DNA of 64,000 nucleotides, from NCBI RefSeq assembly GCF_000213175.1, contig NW_009799101.1, positions 979,817-1,043,816 of the forward strand, given 5' to 3'. Numbering within the stretch: the first letter of the stretch is position 1; every line of letters begins with the position of its first letter. Source of the DNA: Neurospora tetrasperma FGSC 2508. Its lineage: Eukaryota; Ascomycota; Sordariomycetes; Sordariales; Sordariaceae. This document shows positions 1 through 12,650 of this stretch, piece after piece. The notes under the pieces were generated by a model. That model was given only the letters and a program-made list of their open reading frames with translations, made no database searches and was not told where the DNA came from. The translations under genes and the position numbers were made by a program.

Positions 1-2022
1 AAATAATATTATGTACTCGGACCAGCCAACATACATATCCCGGTCAGAGTCCCTTGATTTTTGTTAATTTTTTTTTTTCTCTCTCACTCCCGTCAAATTG
101 AGGTTTAGCGCAGTGCGTGTAACACGGAGTAAGTTGCAACTAGCAAGGCATGTGAGATCAGCATGGGTGGTTTGGTTCATTCGGTTCATGGGATCGATTG
201 GGATTGGGCATCAACTTGTTGCTGTCCAAAAGTCCAGGGATGATTTGGGATGTGACATTGTTCACCTGTGACGAGACAACCCTAACCCTGATAAGCGCCC
301 ATGATTGCATCCCAATAGCTCCCAAGGCTGGATTGGATGTAAGCGCCCTCGTCCTGGACAAAATTGTTGGTTGAAACCTTGGACATTACACCTTGGGTAT
401 ACTCTTACTACGTATCCGTGTCTTTGTTACTCCTTTAACCTTGGTTTATAGGCAACTTCTGCATAGAACCATGCCAAACGGACTCTGGCCGATGTCTTTT
501 CGAATTATCGTATGCCCTTCACAGTTTTGCAACGGCCTTTCATGATATCACGAGCGGTATCGGACTGATCTATTTGACCAGAGGGTTGGTCTCATCAATT
601 TTGTTATGGACGACGCGCCCAGCTACTCTGTAGCATATCTCAGAAATAGGTAAACAAATCGCAGGTTTCGAGCTTGTTGGTCCGGCTCCATGGAGGAGTG
701 TTTAGGCAACTAACCGGTTAGTTCTCACATGTTTGCCTTCAGATACGGGCAGAGGGTTACACCTGAAGGTGAACCGTAAGACCAGACGGCTTGAACCACA
801 GCTGCTTGCTCAGCAGGACATCAATTGTCTGGACCATTATCAGCACGTTCAGAAACCACGTGCCTAAAAGGCTCGAGATGGCTTTGCCCTTCACTTTTCG
901 TCCCATCCACTTATTGCATAATTATCACGCGTTGCATACGGGACTTAATTCTTGTCATGATCGAACGATCTCCGTAACACCCTCTTCCGTCCCATAACAA
1001 GCTAACCATCCTCGCTGGTGGTTACCAACGACATCTGGTTATCTGGGACCAGCCCAGAAGTTCTAGACCGCGATAATATCCAACTCTGTAACTCATACAA
1101 GTCTACCCTCCTCATTTACTAAGTCCTTCAAGGGTATAGCGTACATTTTGAAGGACATGATGCTACGTGAGATGAAATCGCATACCGGAAAACGGAACGT
1201 GGAAAATGGGTATCTGTATAAGAAACATCCAAAGGCCCACGAAAATACAACGGTAGGAAACGCGCAATGGGTATATCGGAAGAAAAATGCCGCCTTGAAT
1301 CTTGCGTACACATCGAAATGAAATGCTGAAGGAGACGAAGTTGGAGAACAGCCAAAGGGAAGAAGAGATATTGTCGTGACGTGTTCTGGTAAAAGACCTC
1401 GAAACTGACTTAACTTTTGTGAAAATCTGGTATCCAGCGTTGGAAAGATTTTGGAAACATATCATCAGGAAGACGAGAGAGAAACACCTAGCAAACGTAA
1501 AAGTGTAGAGTAAGATAAGACGTTTCGATCGTAGCTTAAGAGAAGAGGAGAGAAAACCGAAGGAAATTACACAAAACCCAAACGGAGAAGAACTTGCAGA
1601 AAGAACCATTGGCCCGTGGGAATCACTCAGAGAAACGAAGATAGAGAAGAAAGCGCGAGAAAGAAAACGCATTCGAAACTTGACAGGTCAGAGATAAAAG
1701 AAAAGAAGGAAGAGCAGTGAGTGATACATGAGACCAGAGAAGTAAAGAAGACAGGCTCCCAAATTCCCAACAAAATGACTTCCAGTTCCAAAATCCAGTC
1801 CTTGATCAACCGGACTTGAGCGAGGATTTCTCTCCATCCTGGACGTGTGAAAAAGAACCATCCTAACACGAATGCAGCCGCAAAGCCTCCCACCTCTAGT
1901 CGAAGCTGAGAAAGCCATTAACTTTTCCACCACATGGCAAAGGCGTTTCAAGGGAACGGAAAAGAGACGTGGCCCACGCTGTGACCACTAGTAAGCAACT
2001 GCTCACCAGGCTTTTTAGGCTT
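1..2022. other. Left-edge region without a supported gene
   Basis: This is the 3' side of the Pub1-like gene, which is transcribed leftward. I see no ORF with convincing protein character. Around 1300-1740 the plus strand is strongly purine-rich. That composition keeps minus-strand frames open (for example 1163-1672), but the predicted peptides are low-complexity Ser/Phe/Leu strings and look like an effect of base composition. The 3' UTR of the Pub1-like gene probably occupies the right end. Confidence 0.5.
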
Positions 2023-3775
2023 CTAGCCCTGGTAACCACCAAACCCATTGCCGAAGTTCTGGGCTGGGGACGGCTGGTTCCACTGGGCGTTGGGACCGGG
2101 CTGACCACGGCCATAACCACCAGCGCTCGGCGGGCCGTTGTAACCCATCTGGGAGCCGTAGCCGGCAGGTGACTGAGCTTGAGGGCCGTTGTAGTTACCT
2201 TGCTGGCCTGGGTAAGAGTCTAGTTTGTGCGTTAGCGGCTGACATGTAGAAACCAGTTCACCGAGTCAAGACTCACTGCCATAGTTATTGAAATAAGTGG
2301 AGGGAGTGCCGGGATAACCAGGCGTCTGGGCACTCTGAGGGCTATAAGGCTGGTTTGGGTCGAACTGTTGAGGGTTGGGCGTCTTGTCCTTGCCCCACTA
2401 CACACGAAAGGTCAATAATGTCCTCGTCCAAGATAAGAGGGGGTCACTTACGCTGCACTTCAAAGGCCGACCATTGACCTGATACCCATTAAGCTGGCAA
2501 ATGGCCATGGCAGCATTCTCATGAGTGTCCATCTTGATGAAAGCAAAGCCGCGGTCGGCCTGGAAACGAGACTCGACAACGTAGCCGAAGTTCTGGAAAA
2601 GGGGCACGAGGTCATTCTGAGTGGTGTAGGGAGTCAGGTTGCCGACATAGCAGGTCGTCTGCCAAGCAGGGGTCTGGGCGACAATCATGTCATAGCTGTG
2701 AACTCCGTGGGTAGGGAAGTGGTGGTGTCCATAAGGAGTGGTGGGAGTAAGACCCATCTGCTGCATAGCTTGCTGTTGAGCGATGGAAGGCTGACCCTTT
2801 TGGTTGGCCCAGTTGCAACGAATGGCACGAGATCCAAGCCATTCGCCGTCCATAGAGCTCAGAGCCTTCTCGGCATCGGGACGGTCGCGGAAAGCAACGA
2901 AGCCATAGCCGCGGGAGCGACCGGTCTTCATGTCCCACATGACTCGAGCCTCGGAGACGGAGCCAAAGGCAGAAAAGGCCTGAAGCAGAACCTCGTCGTT
3001 GACTTCGTTGGAGAGATCGCCGACGAAGATGTGGAAGTGGCCCGAAGTATCCTCCTTGTTCTGGTTGTTCGACTGGTAGGCCCAGTTGACACGGATTTCC
3101 TGCATAATTACCGGTGGTCAGCTCTACTCTATGGAATCATGGCCAAAGATTCGTAGTGTGGAATGGGCGAACTTACGGACTGATGCACGCGCCGGCCGTT
3201 GAGCGTCTGCATAGCACGCTCAGCCGCACCGGGATCATCATACTCAACGAAGCCGTAGTTGTAGCCCTTTTGCTGTTTTTCATCCTGGATTGTTAGCAGA
3301 ATGTCTTGGGCGTCAAGGAATCAAACTGGCAGCCTCAACAGGCTGATGTGAAAAATGAACTAACTCGCGGCTGCTCGGAGCCAGGTTTACCCACGTTCTT
3401 GTCGGGAATAATTTTGACATTCTGGACATGGCCAGTCGTCTCGAAAATCTGTCTCAAGACGTCCTCGGTGACCCTAGGGTCAAGGCCGCCGACGTAGAGA
3501 GCGCGCTTGTTCGGCTCGGGGGCGGCGCGGCGGCCGAAGGGGTTGCCGGCGCTGGTGGGCGACATGATGCCGCTCGTGTCACCGTTCCCACCCATGGGCG
3601 ACGTAATCGCCGTAGGGATGGGATTGGTGTTTTGCGGGATGTGCAGCGGCGGAGGAGGCATGTGTGCGGAATTCGCGTTGTTGTTTTGACCGTTCTCGTA
3701 GCCGGGCGCGCCTGCGTTTGGTTGAGGTGGAGGGGGAAGCTGTCCGGTGGTGGGAGGCGGGCCAACGTCAGCCAT
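2023..3775 (-). CDS. pub1: Pub1/TIA-1-type RNA-binding protein, three RRMs
   Basis: Poly(A)/U-rich RNA-binding protein of the Pub1/TIA-1 family, which acts in mRNA stability, stress granules and splice-site choice. Five exons on the minus strand: 3395-3775, 3177-3284, 2452-3099, 2277-2397 and 2023-2219. They total 1455 nt and encode 484 residues. A Pro/Asn-rich N-terminus (about residues 1-88) precedes RRM1 (about 91-168, RNP2 ALYVGGL, RNP1 GYNYGFVEY), RRM2 (about 185-262, IFVGDL and GYGFVAF) and RRM3 (about 301-372, CYVGNL and GFAFIKM). The tail is Gly/Gln/Asn/Tyr-rich and prion-like, as is usual for the family. The exon 1 donor is taken just after the codons for Asp-Lys-Asn (GTGGGT) because only that choice keeps RRM1 in frame. 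The gene is divergent from the Med2-like gene, 3.4 kb away. The family call is secure. Choosing Pub1 over the related U1 snRNP protein Nam8 is inference from the three-RRM, GQ-rich layout. Confidence 0.93.
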
Positions 3776-6700
3776 GTCGGAGAAATGGTCGAGGATCTGG
3801 TAGAAATCAACGAGCAGAGCGGCGATGGCGATGATTGGGGGACGAGCAGCGCAGAGACCCTCCTTGGCGAAGCAGGCCCCACTATAAGCAGCTGTTGAAA
3901 CGATGGGGTGAGGCAGTGATTGTAGACGACTACGTGAGCGTCTGCGACTGTAATTTCCAGCGGACTTTGACTGGAAACTGAATAAGCTTGCAAGAAGGAA
4001 GACCTGACCGATCACAATCGGGGAGATGCAGACTTCTTATTGCAAAAAGAAAATTGACCCCGCGCGAAAGATGCGACGGAAGAAGATTGCTCGAGTCTCA
4101 GCCACGTTCTTGTAGCTCGTTTTATAGTAGTTACAGGCGGGCGAGCGCAGTGCGGTAGCGCAAGATGGGATGGCAAACGGAGGCCGTTCGGTGGAGCGGA
4201 CTCGCTGTGGGTAGAAGACTGTTGGGTGCACAGACAAACTTTGCGCCCACGAAATGGAAGGAGTCTGAACGGAATGGCACTGTCGTAGATGGCTGGAGAT
4301 CTCGGCGTGTATCGGGGGTCTAGACACGCGATCGTTATTGAGCCGGCGAACAGCAGCTGAAGCCAGGGACGATGACGATGCGGAGACGGGGGACGAGGAT
4401 GGCTCCCGTTGATGCGGACGGTGGAGGACAGGGATGATGGGTTGGTGACGGTCAGTCAAATAACCGACAAGGGGAACTAGGTAAGTAAAAGAAGAAGGGG
4501 AATTGCAGTGATGGCCTGAACTAAACAGCAAAATAGTCAAGAAAGACAAGATGAACTGGAAAACGGCCGTAAACCCAAAAGGAAACGCCCCGAGATTCAC
4601 AACAGCCTGTCCGAAGAGATGACTTGTCTGGGATTCTTCTGCGATGGTGTTGTTCGGTGGGAGAAGAAGGTAAGGAGAAGGGGGGGAAACTTTTGGAGCT
4701 GACAATGAGCCTGATGGAGAAGACGGCCCGGGGGGAGCTCTGAAAGATGCGACGAGCACGGGAGGGGAAGGGAAGACGGGGATTTTTGATGGTGCCATCG
4801 TCCTGGGATTGGCGGGCAGGCAGCCACTGAGATGCGAGGACGGAAGGGTCAAGGGACAGAAAGGCACATTTGCAGAGCGGAGGAGGGGCGGGACGAACTC
4901 CAGAGGCAGGTTGGATCATGGGCTGACTGACCGGCCGGTTTGATACCAGAGTATACCTATTAACTGGCCGTCGCCGTCTTCGTCTAGGGCCTGATACTCG
5001 TAATCAACCCTTTCTTCACACGTGCCGTAGCAATCTCGAAGCAAAGAACCATGAGGTTCTGGGCGTTTTGGTGTCAACATAGGAGTAAAGTCTGGGAAAT
5101 CGAGAGTTCTGGTTGAGTAAATGGATGCCATGTGTGGTTCCTATGATCGTTGGGACGTAGAGGCATCGAAACTATTGACCAGTGAGGCGCTAAGGGACCT
5201 AGGTACCTGTTTACAGTCTGATATATATACCACAGATACGAGGAGCCCGAGTATCAAATATATTCCCGTTCATCGACTTGCGTGTTGTCTGTCCATATTC
5301 TGATCATTTTGATCCTGGAGGCGTAGCACCAGATATGAGTGTGAGTGTGTGCTGAGGGGTATCGAGTAGATTGTTGGTTCACGGCCCGGGGGCTGGAGGC
5401 AAGGCGCCAAGGTACTAGCCAACCACACTGTGTCGTGGGTAGCTGAGATATTGACTCCCAAGGGGTTCAAGGTTCAGGCTTTCTTGGTTTGGTCCCCTCC
5501 TCCATTCTCGAACTGGAAGCTTTCCTTTCCCTTCGAGATCATCAATGCGCCCTGTGACGACCTTGGCAGAAACGAAACAACACTATGATTTTACCAGCCC
5601 TACCTACACCTCTGCATGGACATAAAAGAGTAGCGAGGTACAACGCAACGAACTTCAAGAAACAGGGAGCACTCACGGCAAACCAGCTATTTCTTGTGAC
5701 AGATATAAGATTCCCTGCCATTCTTAAAAACTGCGCTGCCCTTTTTTCTATCCATGCAGAGATGTCGGTACAACTTCATCACGGGCTGAATATGCTGAAT
5801 ATGCCACATTCGCAACGCAGGCACCTGGATGGTTTTCTATAAAAGGGTGATGGAACGCGTGGGTAGACCGGGGTGATACTTGCAGTGAATGCATGACCCG
5901 ACTCGTCCTCCATCTCATCAGTCCGCCCAACACGTGCCAATGGAGCACGACGGAACGGCCAGCTGGGCCGATCTGTCATCGCCGACCACTGTAACGGCTC
6001 ATTGTGTCATCAATGAGGGTTTGGCACTCTGTCCAGAAAAGTCTCAGTTACATATGATTATACTTTCTTTGGCAGGACGCATGGCAGTCGAGAGTGACGA
6101 ACGAAGGAGTTTACGGCAGCCGCTTTTTCGCACAATAGGTCGTTGACTGCCGTGCTAATTGCCAGGTATTGACAGCTCCAACTAAACCCAGTCGAGCAAC
6201 AATACGGCCTTTATGTGTGGGGTTGAATCGAGTGGATTCGCAGAACTTTAGTTTGTGTAACCGCTGAATGAACAGCAATTGGTGGTCAAGATGAAGCTTA
6301 AACGGACAGTCCCATCGCAACCTTTTTTTTGCTGGATCTGTGCTGTGTGTGAGGTGATTCTGTCCAGGCCCGTCGCCCCGTCCCCTGGATTTCATTGCGG
6401 GAACGACAAGGCCAACTCGGGGAAGCACCCGACGCTGGCGGTCAAGGCACCCACGCCTTCCAAGCGGAACCCCACAAAGAGCCTCAACCGCGCGGAGGTT
6501 CCAGGGACCCGACTGCACACTCCGACGCTAGAACTGGAATTACCTACCTCTACATACCAGCACCGGCCACTGCAAGACAAGGTGCAGAGCAGCTACGATC
6601 ATCTTCTGAACACCGCATAAATAACATCCCACCATTCTTCCATTTGTTTGAATTCCCACTTCAAGTTCCATTCAGTATCCCCTCAACTCCCGGGTTTCAT

Positions 6701-7145
6701 ATGACCTTGGACAACCTTCATTTGCAGTCACCCAGAACCTTGATCTAGATACCTCTATTCAACCATCACTGATCAGACGCGAGGTCATAGTTCCATCGAG
6801 CCTGAAGAGTCCAGATACCATATTTATCAGAAGTTTATCCCTGAAGTGTGTGCTCGCACAGCAACAGCGAGATAGGAACTTATCCATGCGTGGATTGCCT
6901 TGACCCTGGACGACCCCCTTTGTCTCCCCGCCGTCTAAGCAAAACAATTCCCCGGGATTTATATGCGTCAACATCCAAACTTTGCTGCGCGACCATTGTC
7001 ACACCTTTGGACTAGCGAGGGCCACCCGCTTTACCACAAGACAAAGGCAACTCAACCACCACTTGGCCAATATTTCTCATTTCCAGAAACTTCGGCACAC
7101 AACTCGCCCTTCAAACCTCGCTTGCTTGCATCATCGGCTTGCAAA
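3776..7145. other. Divergent intergenic region, long CT-rich leader
   Basis: This 3.4-kb spacer lies between the start codons of the Pub1-like gene (-) and the Med2-like gene (+). From about 3.8 to 4.9 kb the minus strand is pyrimidine-rich, as expected of a long fungal 5' leader. It carries a 276-codon open frame (4037-4867, minus) whose Ser/Pro-rich peptide does not look like a protein. A CCTAGGTACCT palindrome lies near 5198-5208. The remainder holds only short unconvincing ORFs. Confidence 0.5.
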
Positions 7146-8531
7146 ATGACCGCCCCAGCCCCCACAAGGCCAAACCTACCAAATCTCAACCTGGACGAGT
7201 TGGATCGGCTGTACAATAATGTGGTAAGCAGGACTGTATCTTCCTTCACATTAATTCGCTAACTTGGGCTGTTGTAGCTTGTTGAAACTGGCAAGATCTT
7301 CAAAGTCCTGGCCAAGGAGGGTGGTAGCTCGGTTGCCGAGTTGCCTGTTGCGAATACCAGCCGTATCCAGTACAATGTTGAGGAGTTCAATGCCGCCCTA
7401 GATGAGGTCGAGTCCGAGATCGTAAGTTTGCAGGATATTGGTTGATCTGAGCTACGGGCTAACTTGGAGAAAAAGCTGCAAGCCAAGGCCGCCATCTTGA
7501 GGGATCTGAACAAAGCACGGGAAAAGCGCAATCCACCGCCGGTCCCGGTACCCGCGCCAAAACCGGCGTCTCTCCCGGCCCCAACGGCGCCCATGGCTCC
7601 CAAGGCACCCATGGCTCCAATGGCCCCCATGACGGTCGGTATTCCGGCAGGTCCCAGCCCCCCTCAACCCCAGCCCGGGAAGCCGCCTCTTAACAAGTCG
7701 GTGGCCCCTATCCCTGATATGGGACTCGATCTTACCGCGTCTCCCGTGGCCAAACACTCCCCGAGCCCGAAGCTGGTCAAGACCAATCCCAAGAACTCGC
7801 CTCGGCCGGGCGCCGCACGCCCTGTTAGTGCACCTCCGAAAAAGGATTCCAAGGTCCCGCCAGGGCCTGCCTCCCGACTAGCACATGCGGCAAACGCAGC
7901 ATCACAGGCACCCCGACCAGCAAGCGCAGCGCCCCAAGCCCCCCATCAAGTTCACAACACCAAGTCTGCGGTCCTTCAGGGTGGGAATCTGGGATCTGGC
8001 CCGACCGTGCCGCCTAATCACATTAACATATCGAATCCACCCCCGCAACAAGCGATGCCAGGGCCACAACCACCTCAGGCAACACAAGGCCCTCAAGGGG
8101 CTTTCCACGCTCCACCCTCCGCTGCAGCCAAAGCACCAGCACCAGGAGCCGAAGCTCTCTTCACGAACATGACCTTTTCCCTGGCACCTGCCCCAGGAGA
8201 AGCATCGAAACAGAACCATCAGCCAGCCGCCAACATGACGAATGCCACGAACCCACCCGCTCCGAACGTGAGCCATCAAGCACCGGCTCCTCCGAATGCC
8301 AACATCAACAACGCCACACGCAATGGAGCAGGAGGAGAGGACGCCAACATGTCCAATGCGGAGATCTTTGACCTGGGGTCAGGGAGCATGGACAACATGG
8401 AGGACATCAACTACGACCTGGGCGGGGAGGGCGGCGACAACAGCAATTTCAACGACCTCTACTTCAGCAGCGGCGGCGACGATACCACGCAGAACACCGA
8501 GTTTGATGGCTCGAATTTCTACAACTTTTAG
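7146..8531 (+). CDS. Candidate Mediator tail subunit Med2-like protein
   Basis: Three exons: 7146-7223, 7278-7421 and 7470-8531, giving 427 residues. The exon 3 acceptor could instead lie 6 nt downstream, removing two Lys codons. Residues about 12-100 are predicted to be helical and end in a basic stretch (AREKRN). A long Pro/Ala-rich disordered middle follows (about 105-345). The last 60 residues are acidic with spaced aromatic residues (FDLGSG, INYDLGG, FNDLYF, SNFYNF), like a transcriptional activation region. A short helical N-terminus with a GKIF-V-L pattern, a spacer, an acidic E-F-ALDEVESEI helix, a disordered middle and an acidic/aromatic C-terminus together resemble fungal Med2 and the Candida Tlo family of Mediator tail subunits. 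That resemblance is from memory and distant, so the function is inference. The gene faces the PH-domain gene tail to tail. Confidence 0.6.
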
Positions 8532-11320
8532 GAGGGATTTTAGGATACGGTCGAACATTAATTAAGAAAGCATTGGATAGGATTTTGAGGAGAACCATAT
8601 GGAGGCAGGGGTAGTATGGTCAGGTTGAGATAGTCAAAGTGAGAATGTCGCTCAGATCAGGACGACACTTGGACGGAGCAGTATATGGAAAGAGAAGAGA
8701 GGAAGAGGAGGGGACAAAGGAATATGGATGGAAAGATGGCGTTCTCATGATGGTTTTTTTAATAGGTAAATAAGATACGATACCACTTGGGGCTTATACG
8801 TAACTATGAGGAGCGTCTTTAAAGCGACTTCGTCATATTTGAGGGCGACCGCTTTGCCGACGAGCGATTTATCTGAAGAGGGAAAATGGGATAGAGATGG
8901 GACGTAATACAAGTCGATATGGCGTAGAATACAAATACGATCAAGGGAAGGATGACGTGATGGTATCTTTGGACGATAGTAGCGAGATAGGAGAATGAAA
9001 CAAAGTTGGTCTCTCTCTGAGAACACAGCTTCACCAATGAAGCTCTCGAGACACTCTTCACCCGACGTTCAAGATGCATGCCGTGTGATTAGTTGACAAC
9101 ACAGATCACAAAATATCTTGCTGGTTTCCCCCTTTATCTCTTCGCACAAGCGTGGGCGTGGGTATATACCCGCATGGCTACATTTACTCAGAATAGTATC
9201 CAGCTGCGGTGGTTGTCCATGCTCTCCATATTACTGCCCTTTCCCCACCGCTATCCAGGTATCCTGAATACATCCCGCGAAACCCAAGGTTGCTGATGGA
9301 CGATGCTTTCGTTGGTCCGCATAGACATCATACATATCGCCCATGTATTGTCCTCCCAACGGTCAAAGATGTACTTAACGGAGACATCTTCCAATTTCGT
9401 TCCTTTATTTTGAGAGAGCGGTTTTAAGGAAGCGGTTTTGAGGAGGTAGCTTTTGAAAAAAGTGCAGGGTAGGCAACAGACAATACCCAAGCATAACATG
9501 CGAAGAGGAGGGCGGAAACAAAGACGATGACACAAAAACGTACATATCTGTTGTATACTGTTGGAAGATCACAAGATAGTCGATGTCGGTCGGTGTAGTG
9601 TATTTGTTCTTCTACTTAACAGTCTCGCTTCTTGCAGAGAGGTCTGTAGGAAGCTCGGTCATCTTGCAAGTATCCGCTCTCTGACATGGATGTCCCACAT
9701 TCATTCCTCTTTCTAGGTCTACCATACCGGTCATGTTCACCGCCAACTATAGCAAGAATCATGATCTTGTTCTCAAGTTAACCCACCCCAAAGCAAATGT
9801 CGTCAGTTAGTGAAGCACCTCCCCCTGTTTCGCATGTCCTCTTGAAAAGGCATGTATTCTTTAACAGTCTAGCCTTGCAGGTACGTAGTGTGAAGAAAGG
9901 GAAAAAAAAAAAAAGGTCCAGACACTCCGCTGGGTCTAGGTTACGCATACGTAGTAAGCGTGTCCGGACCTTTTTTTTTTTTTCCACACCACCTTCACTT
10001 CTTTCTGCCTTGGAAAGAAAGCTTGGGAAAGCGACTCATGTCGATCACCCGTTGATCACCACACATTTCGCGCTTTTTCATTGATCAACTTCAATTCCCC
10101 CCCAACCCACACATCATGGACCGCTAGTGTAAAAAAGAAAGCTTGTCTGAGCTTAGTTGTCCAATCCAACCAAGCATTTGGAGCTAAAACTAGTGTAGAG
10201 ACAAAATTCGTCATACCGAGCTTATTTCTTTTTGTCATACAGTGCTTATCATCTGTTACAGTATCATCGAACTGCCGGTATTGTAGTGTAGTACTGCGTA
10301 CCTGCTGCTGCATCCTCTGCAATTGTCATGTTATGGTTATGTACATGTACACTAATGCCATGCCATGCCAAGTCGAATGCAAAGACCGCGGAAGTTTTTT
10401 TTGATATTGTTGACGCATGCGACATTGTCAAATGTCAAAAACATTCAAAGTTCACCTCATTTTGCGTCTGCTTCGAGACGACATATCAATTATTGTTGTC
10501 ACCTGTCGCTCACATGATGATGATCCCTTTCGCTGCGCTTACCATTCCATAGTTGCCAGTTTAATCTTACAACTCCATTAAACTTGGTAACATGTAGCTG
10601 CCTACATTGTTCCGGTGTCACACGATCCATCAGTGTCCGTATGTTCGAGTGTCAGTCCAGGTGAATCGAACATACTGATTCACCGTTCCTGTCCCTGCTT
10701 GTACACCATTACCATTTCCTTGCATCCCGTCCTTCTTCCTGGCCAATTCTTCGGCACCTCTTAAAATAAACCGAATTCAGAGAGTCACAGATTGTACAGG
10801 AGACAAGACACTCAGTTTCTTCAGACAACTAACACCAAGCTCAGGTAAGTGGCATTGTGCTATATACACAGACAAAGTATGTGTGTGTCCCCTTTCCTGC
10901 TTCCTTCATGGTATTCGTGAGTCGTTTCCAAGTAAGCAATAGTGGTTAGTACAATTAAAAAGACAAACACCGGGTTTGAACAAATAAGAGAAAAAAAGAA
11001 GGCGGAAAGAACCAAAGCCGCTGTATGAATGCCCTAGTTTTCGGCTAGCGCCAATGGTTTGGCGAAAGAGGAAAAGCAGGTCAGACAGAGAACAAAAGAA
11101 AACAAAGAGTTAGAGTTTGATGAGACGAGAAACCTATCCAGGCTTCATCGTCGCATCGGGTATTTCCAAAAAAGCGCCAAAAACAAAAGTAAACAATCAA
11201 CAACGAATGTGTCCGTCCGTCCGTCCAACCATGTCCGTCAACACCATTTCAATTCCAAAACCCATTTATATGTTTTTTTTTTATTGGCCCAGCATCGCAA
11301 TGCAAAACAGCCTCGACCAA
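8532..11320. other. Large convergent intergenic region
   Basis: This region lies between two converging genes (Med2-like + and PH-domain -), where only a few hundred bases are usual, yet it spans 2.8 kb. No ORF above about 107 codons is present and none looks like a protein. It contains a 26-bp hairpin at 9900-9985, listed separately, and several homopolymer runs. An unannotated non-coding transcript is possible but nothing in the sequence proves one. Confidence 0.5.
9900..9985. repeat. 26-bp inverted repeat with matched A13/T13 arms
   Basis: The left arm, 9900-9925, is GG, thirteen A, then GGTCCAGACAC. The right arm, 9960-9985, is its reverse complement with one mismatch (A opposite C). The loop is 34 nt. 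The homopolymer runs on the two arms have exactly the same length. It could be a cruciform or hairpin, a remnant of a small foldback element, or a bidirectional terminator between converging genes. I see no target-site duplication and no open frame in the loop. Confidence 0.75.
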
Positions 11321-12650
11321 TCATGCGGACAGGCGAGGCTGCTGGTCGGTGGTAGCATTTGCTGTCGACGCTGCCGCTTTTGACTCCAACTCCCTCCTTT
11401 TTGCCAGTAAACTCTTGAAAGCACCCAGACACTGAACGAGCTCCTCCTCATTTTGAGCACAAAATCTATAGCTCTTCTCGTCCGTGATAATTTGCATGCA
11501 GTGGGCCTTGGACTTGCTCAGCGGATCGATGTCCACAACATTGACGATTGACGAAAAAGCGACGACGAAGAGAACCGAGTACTCGGATTCGTCCTTGTAC
11601 AAGATGAGATTTCTGGGTCGTAATACAGCCCACGATTTCTTCCATTGCTTGACGCCGCGTTTACTTCGGAGGAATCGCAACCATCCCTGCCAGATAATCC
11701 GATCCGGATCTTGCTCGACGTTGATGCCGCTAGATTGGCTGATATTCATCGCTCCTGGGGTCATGGGGGCACCCTGTGCCTGTGCTGCTCGTACTCGTGC
11801 TTGTGATACGGATGGAGACCGCACAGTCAAACTTTCGATTGTTGGGCCCGGTATCCGTTGAAATTCCGAGTCGGAGAAATCGGAATGCGACGCAAGTTCT
11901 GTCCCCGACATTCCCGATGATTCAATGGCCGATGAACGTCGCCCACCAGGAGACACCAGAATCCGTACAGGAGGTTCGAGGGGTTCCGGTGAGCTCGAAG
12001 CAAGTCGTTCCCGATCCGCGGCAGCGGCAAAGTCACGGTTAAGGTCGGATTGTCGTCGGGGAGGTGGGCTGGCCAAGAAAAGTTCCTCTTCTTCCTCCTC
12101 TATCCTGGCATCCTTCCTGATCAAGTCAACCCACTCCTGGGCATCCTGCAAAGTCGGAGCTTGGAAATGGAAGTTCTTTGCGGGCGAAAACAGGCCAAAG
12201 ACGTTTGGGCGTTTCTGCTTTGGGTCTTTGAGGAAAGTGACGGCCGTCAGATCCGACAGATAGATCTTGTGTCGAAGCTTCTCCTCCTTATCTGATTTGT
12301 AGATGGACAAAGTGTTGGGGCGCAAGACGAGATAAATAGTCCTCCAAGCCTGAACCGCGACGGTGAGATACAGCCCGGTCCTAAACGATCCCCATGACAG
12401 GCCAAAGACGTACCTTGGTTTTTGAGGTGCGCTTTTGCACATAGCCGCTCTTGATCACACGGTCGAATTCAAAGCTTCCGTTCTGGTTGACGGGCGAATA
12501 CGTCTCGCCGGCAAGACCACTTCTAAGCCGGGCACCTGTAGGCGGAGGCGGCATAGGAATAGACGAAGGCGGGGTGGCGACGCTGACGCGGCGATCTTGG
12601 AGTGAGGCGGTAGCCGACGAAGCCGGAGGCTGAGTGTACATTTCGGTCAT
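11321..12650 (-). CDS. Tandem PH-domain protein, Opy1-like
   Basis: Two exons, 12414-12650 and 11321-12349, encode 421 residues. A first pleckstrin-homology domain spans about residues 68-165 (SGYVQKRTSKTK, then WRTIYLVLRP, ending in the typical C-terminal helix with AQEWVDLIRK). It is split by the intron inside its beta1-beta2 loop. A Ser-rich acidic linker follows. The second PH domain spans about 300-395 (WQGWLRFLRS, KQWKKSWAVLRP, ending in CLGAFKSLLAKR). Two PH domains in a short protein match yeast Opy1, a phosphoinositide sensor at the plasma membrane, so binding to membrane phosphoinositides is the likely role. Ligand specificity cannot be read from the sequence. The 5' flank carries CAG and GAT trinucleotide repeats (12705-12786). 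The start is the only ATG that precedes the domain in frame. Confidence 0.85.

Noticed and set aside
1163-1672. 169-codon minus-strand ORF rich in Ser, Phe and Leu
   Set aside because: The plus strand here is a purine-rich tract, which suppresses stop codons on the minus strand. The peptide does not resemble a membrane protein in detail and has no neighbouring splice structure.
9915-9970. tRNA-like stem GGTCC...GGACC
   Set aside because: The interval is about 56 nt, too short for a tRNA, and it has no T-loop or anticodon-arm pattern. It is better described as a hairpin.
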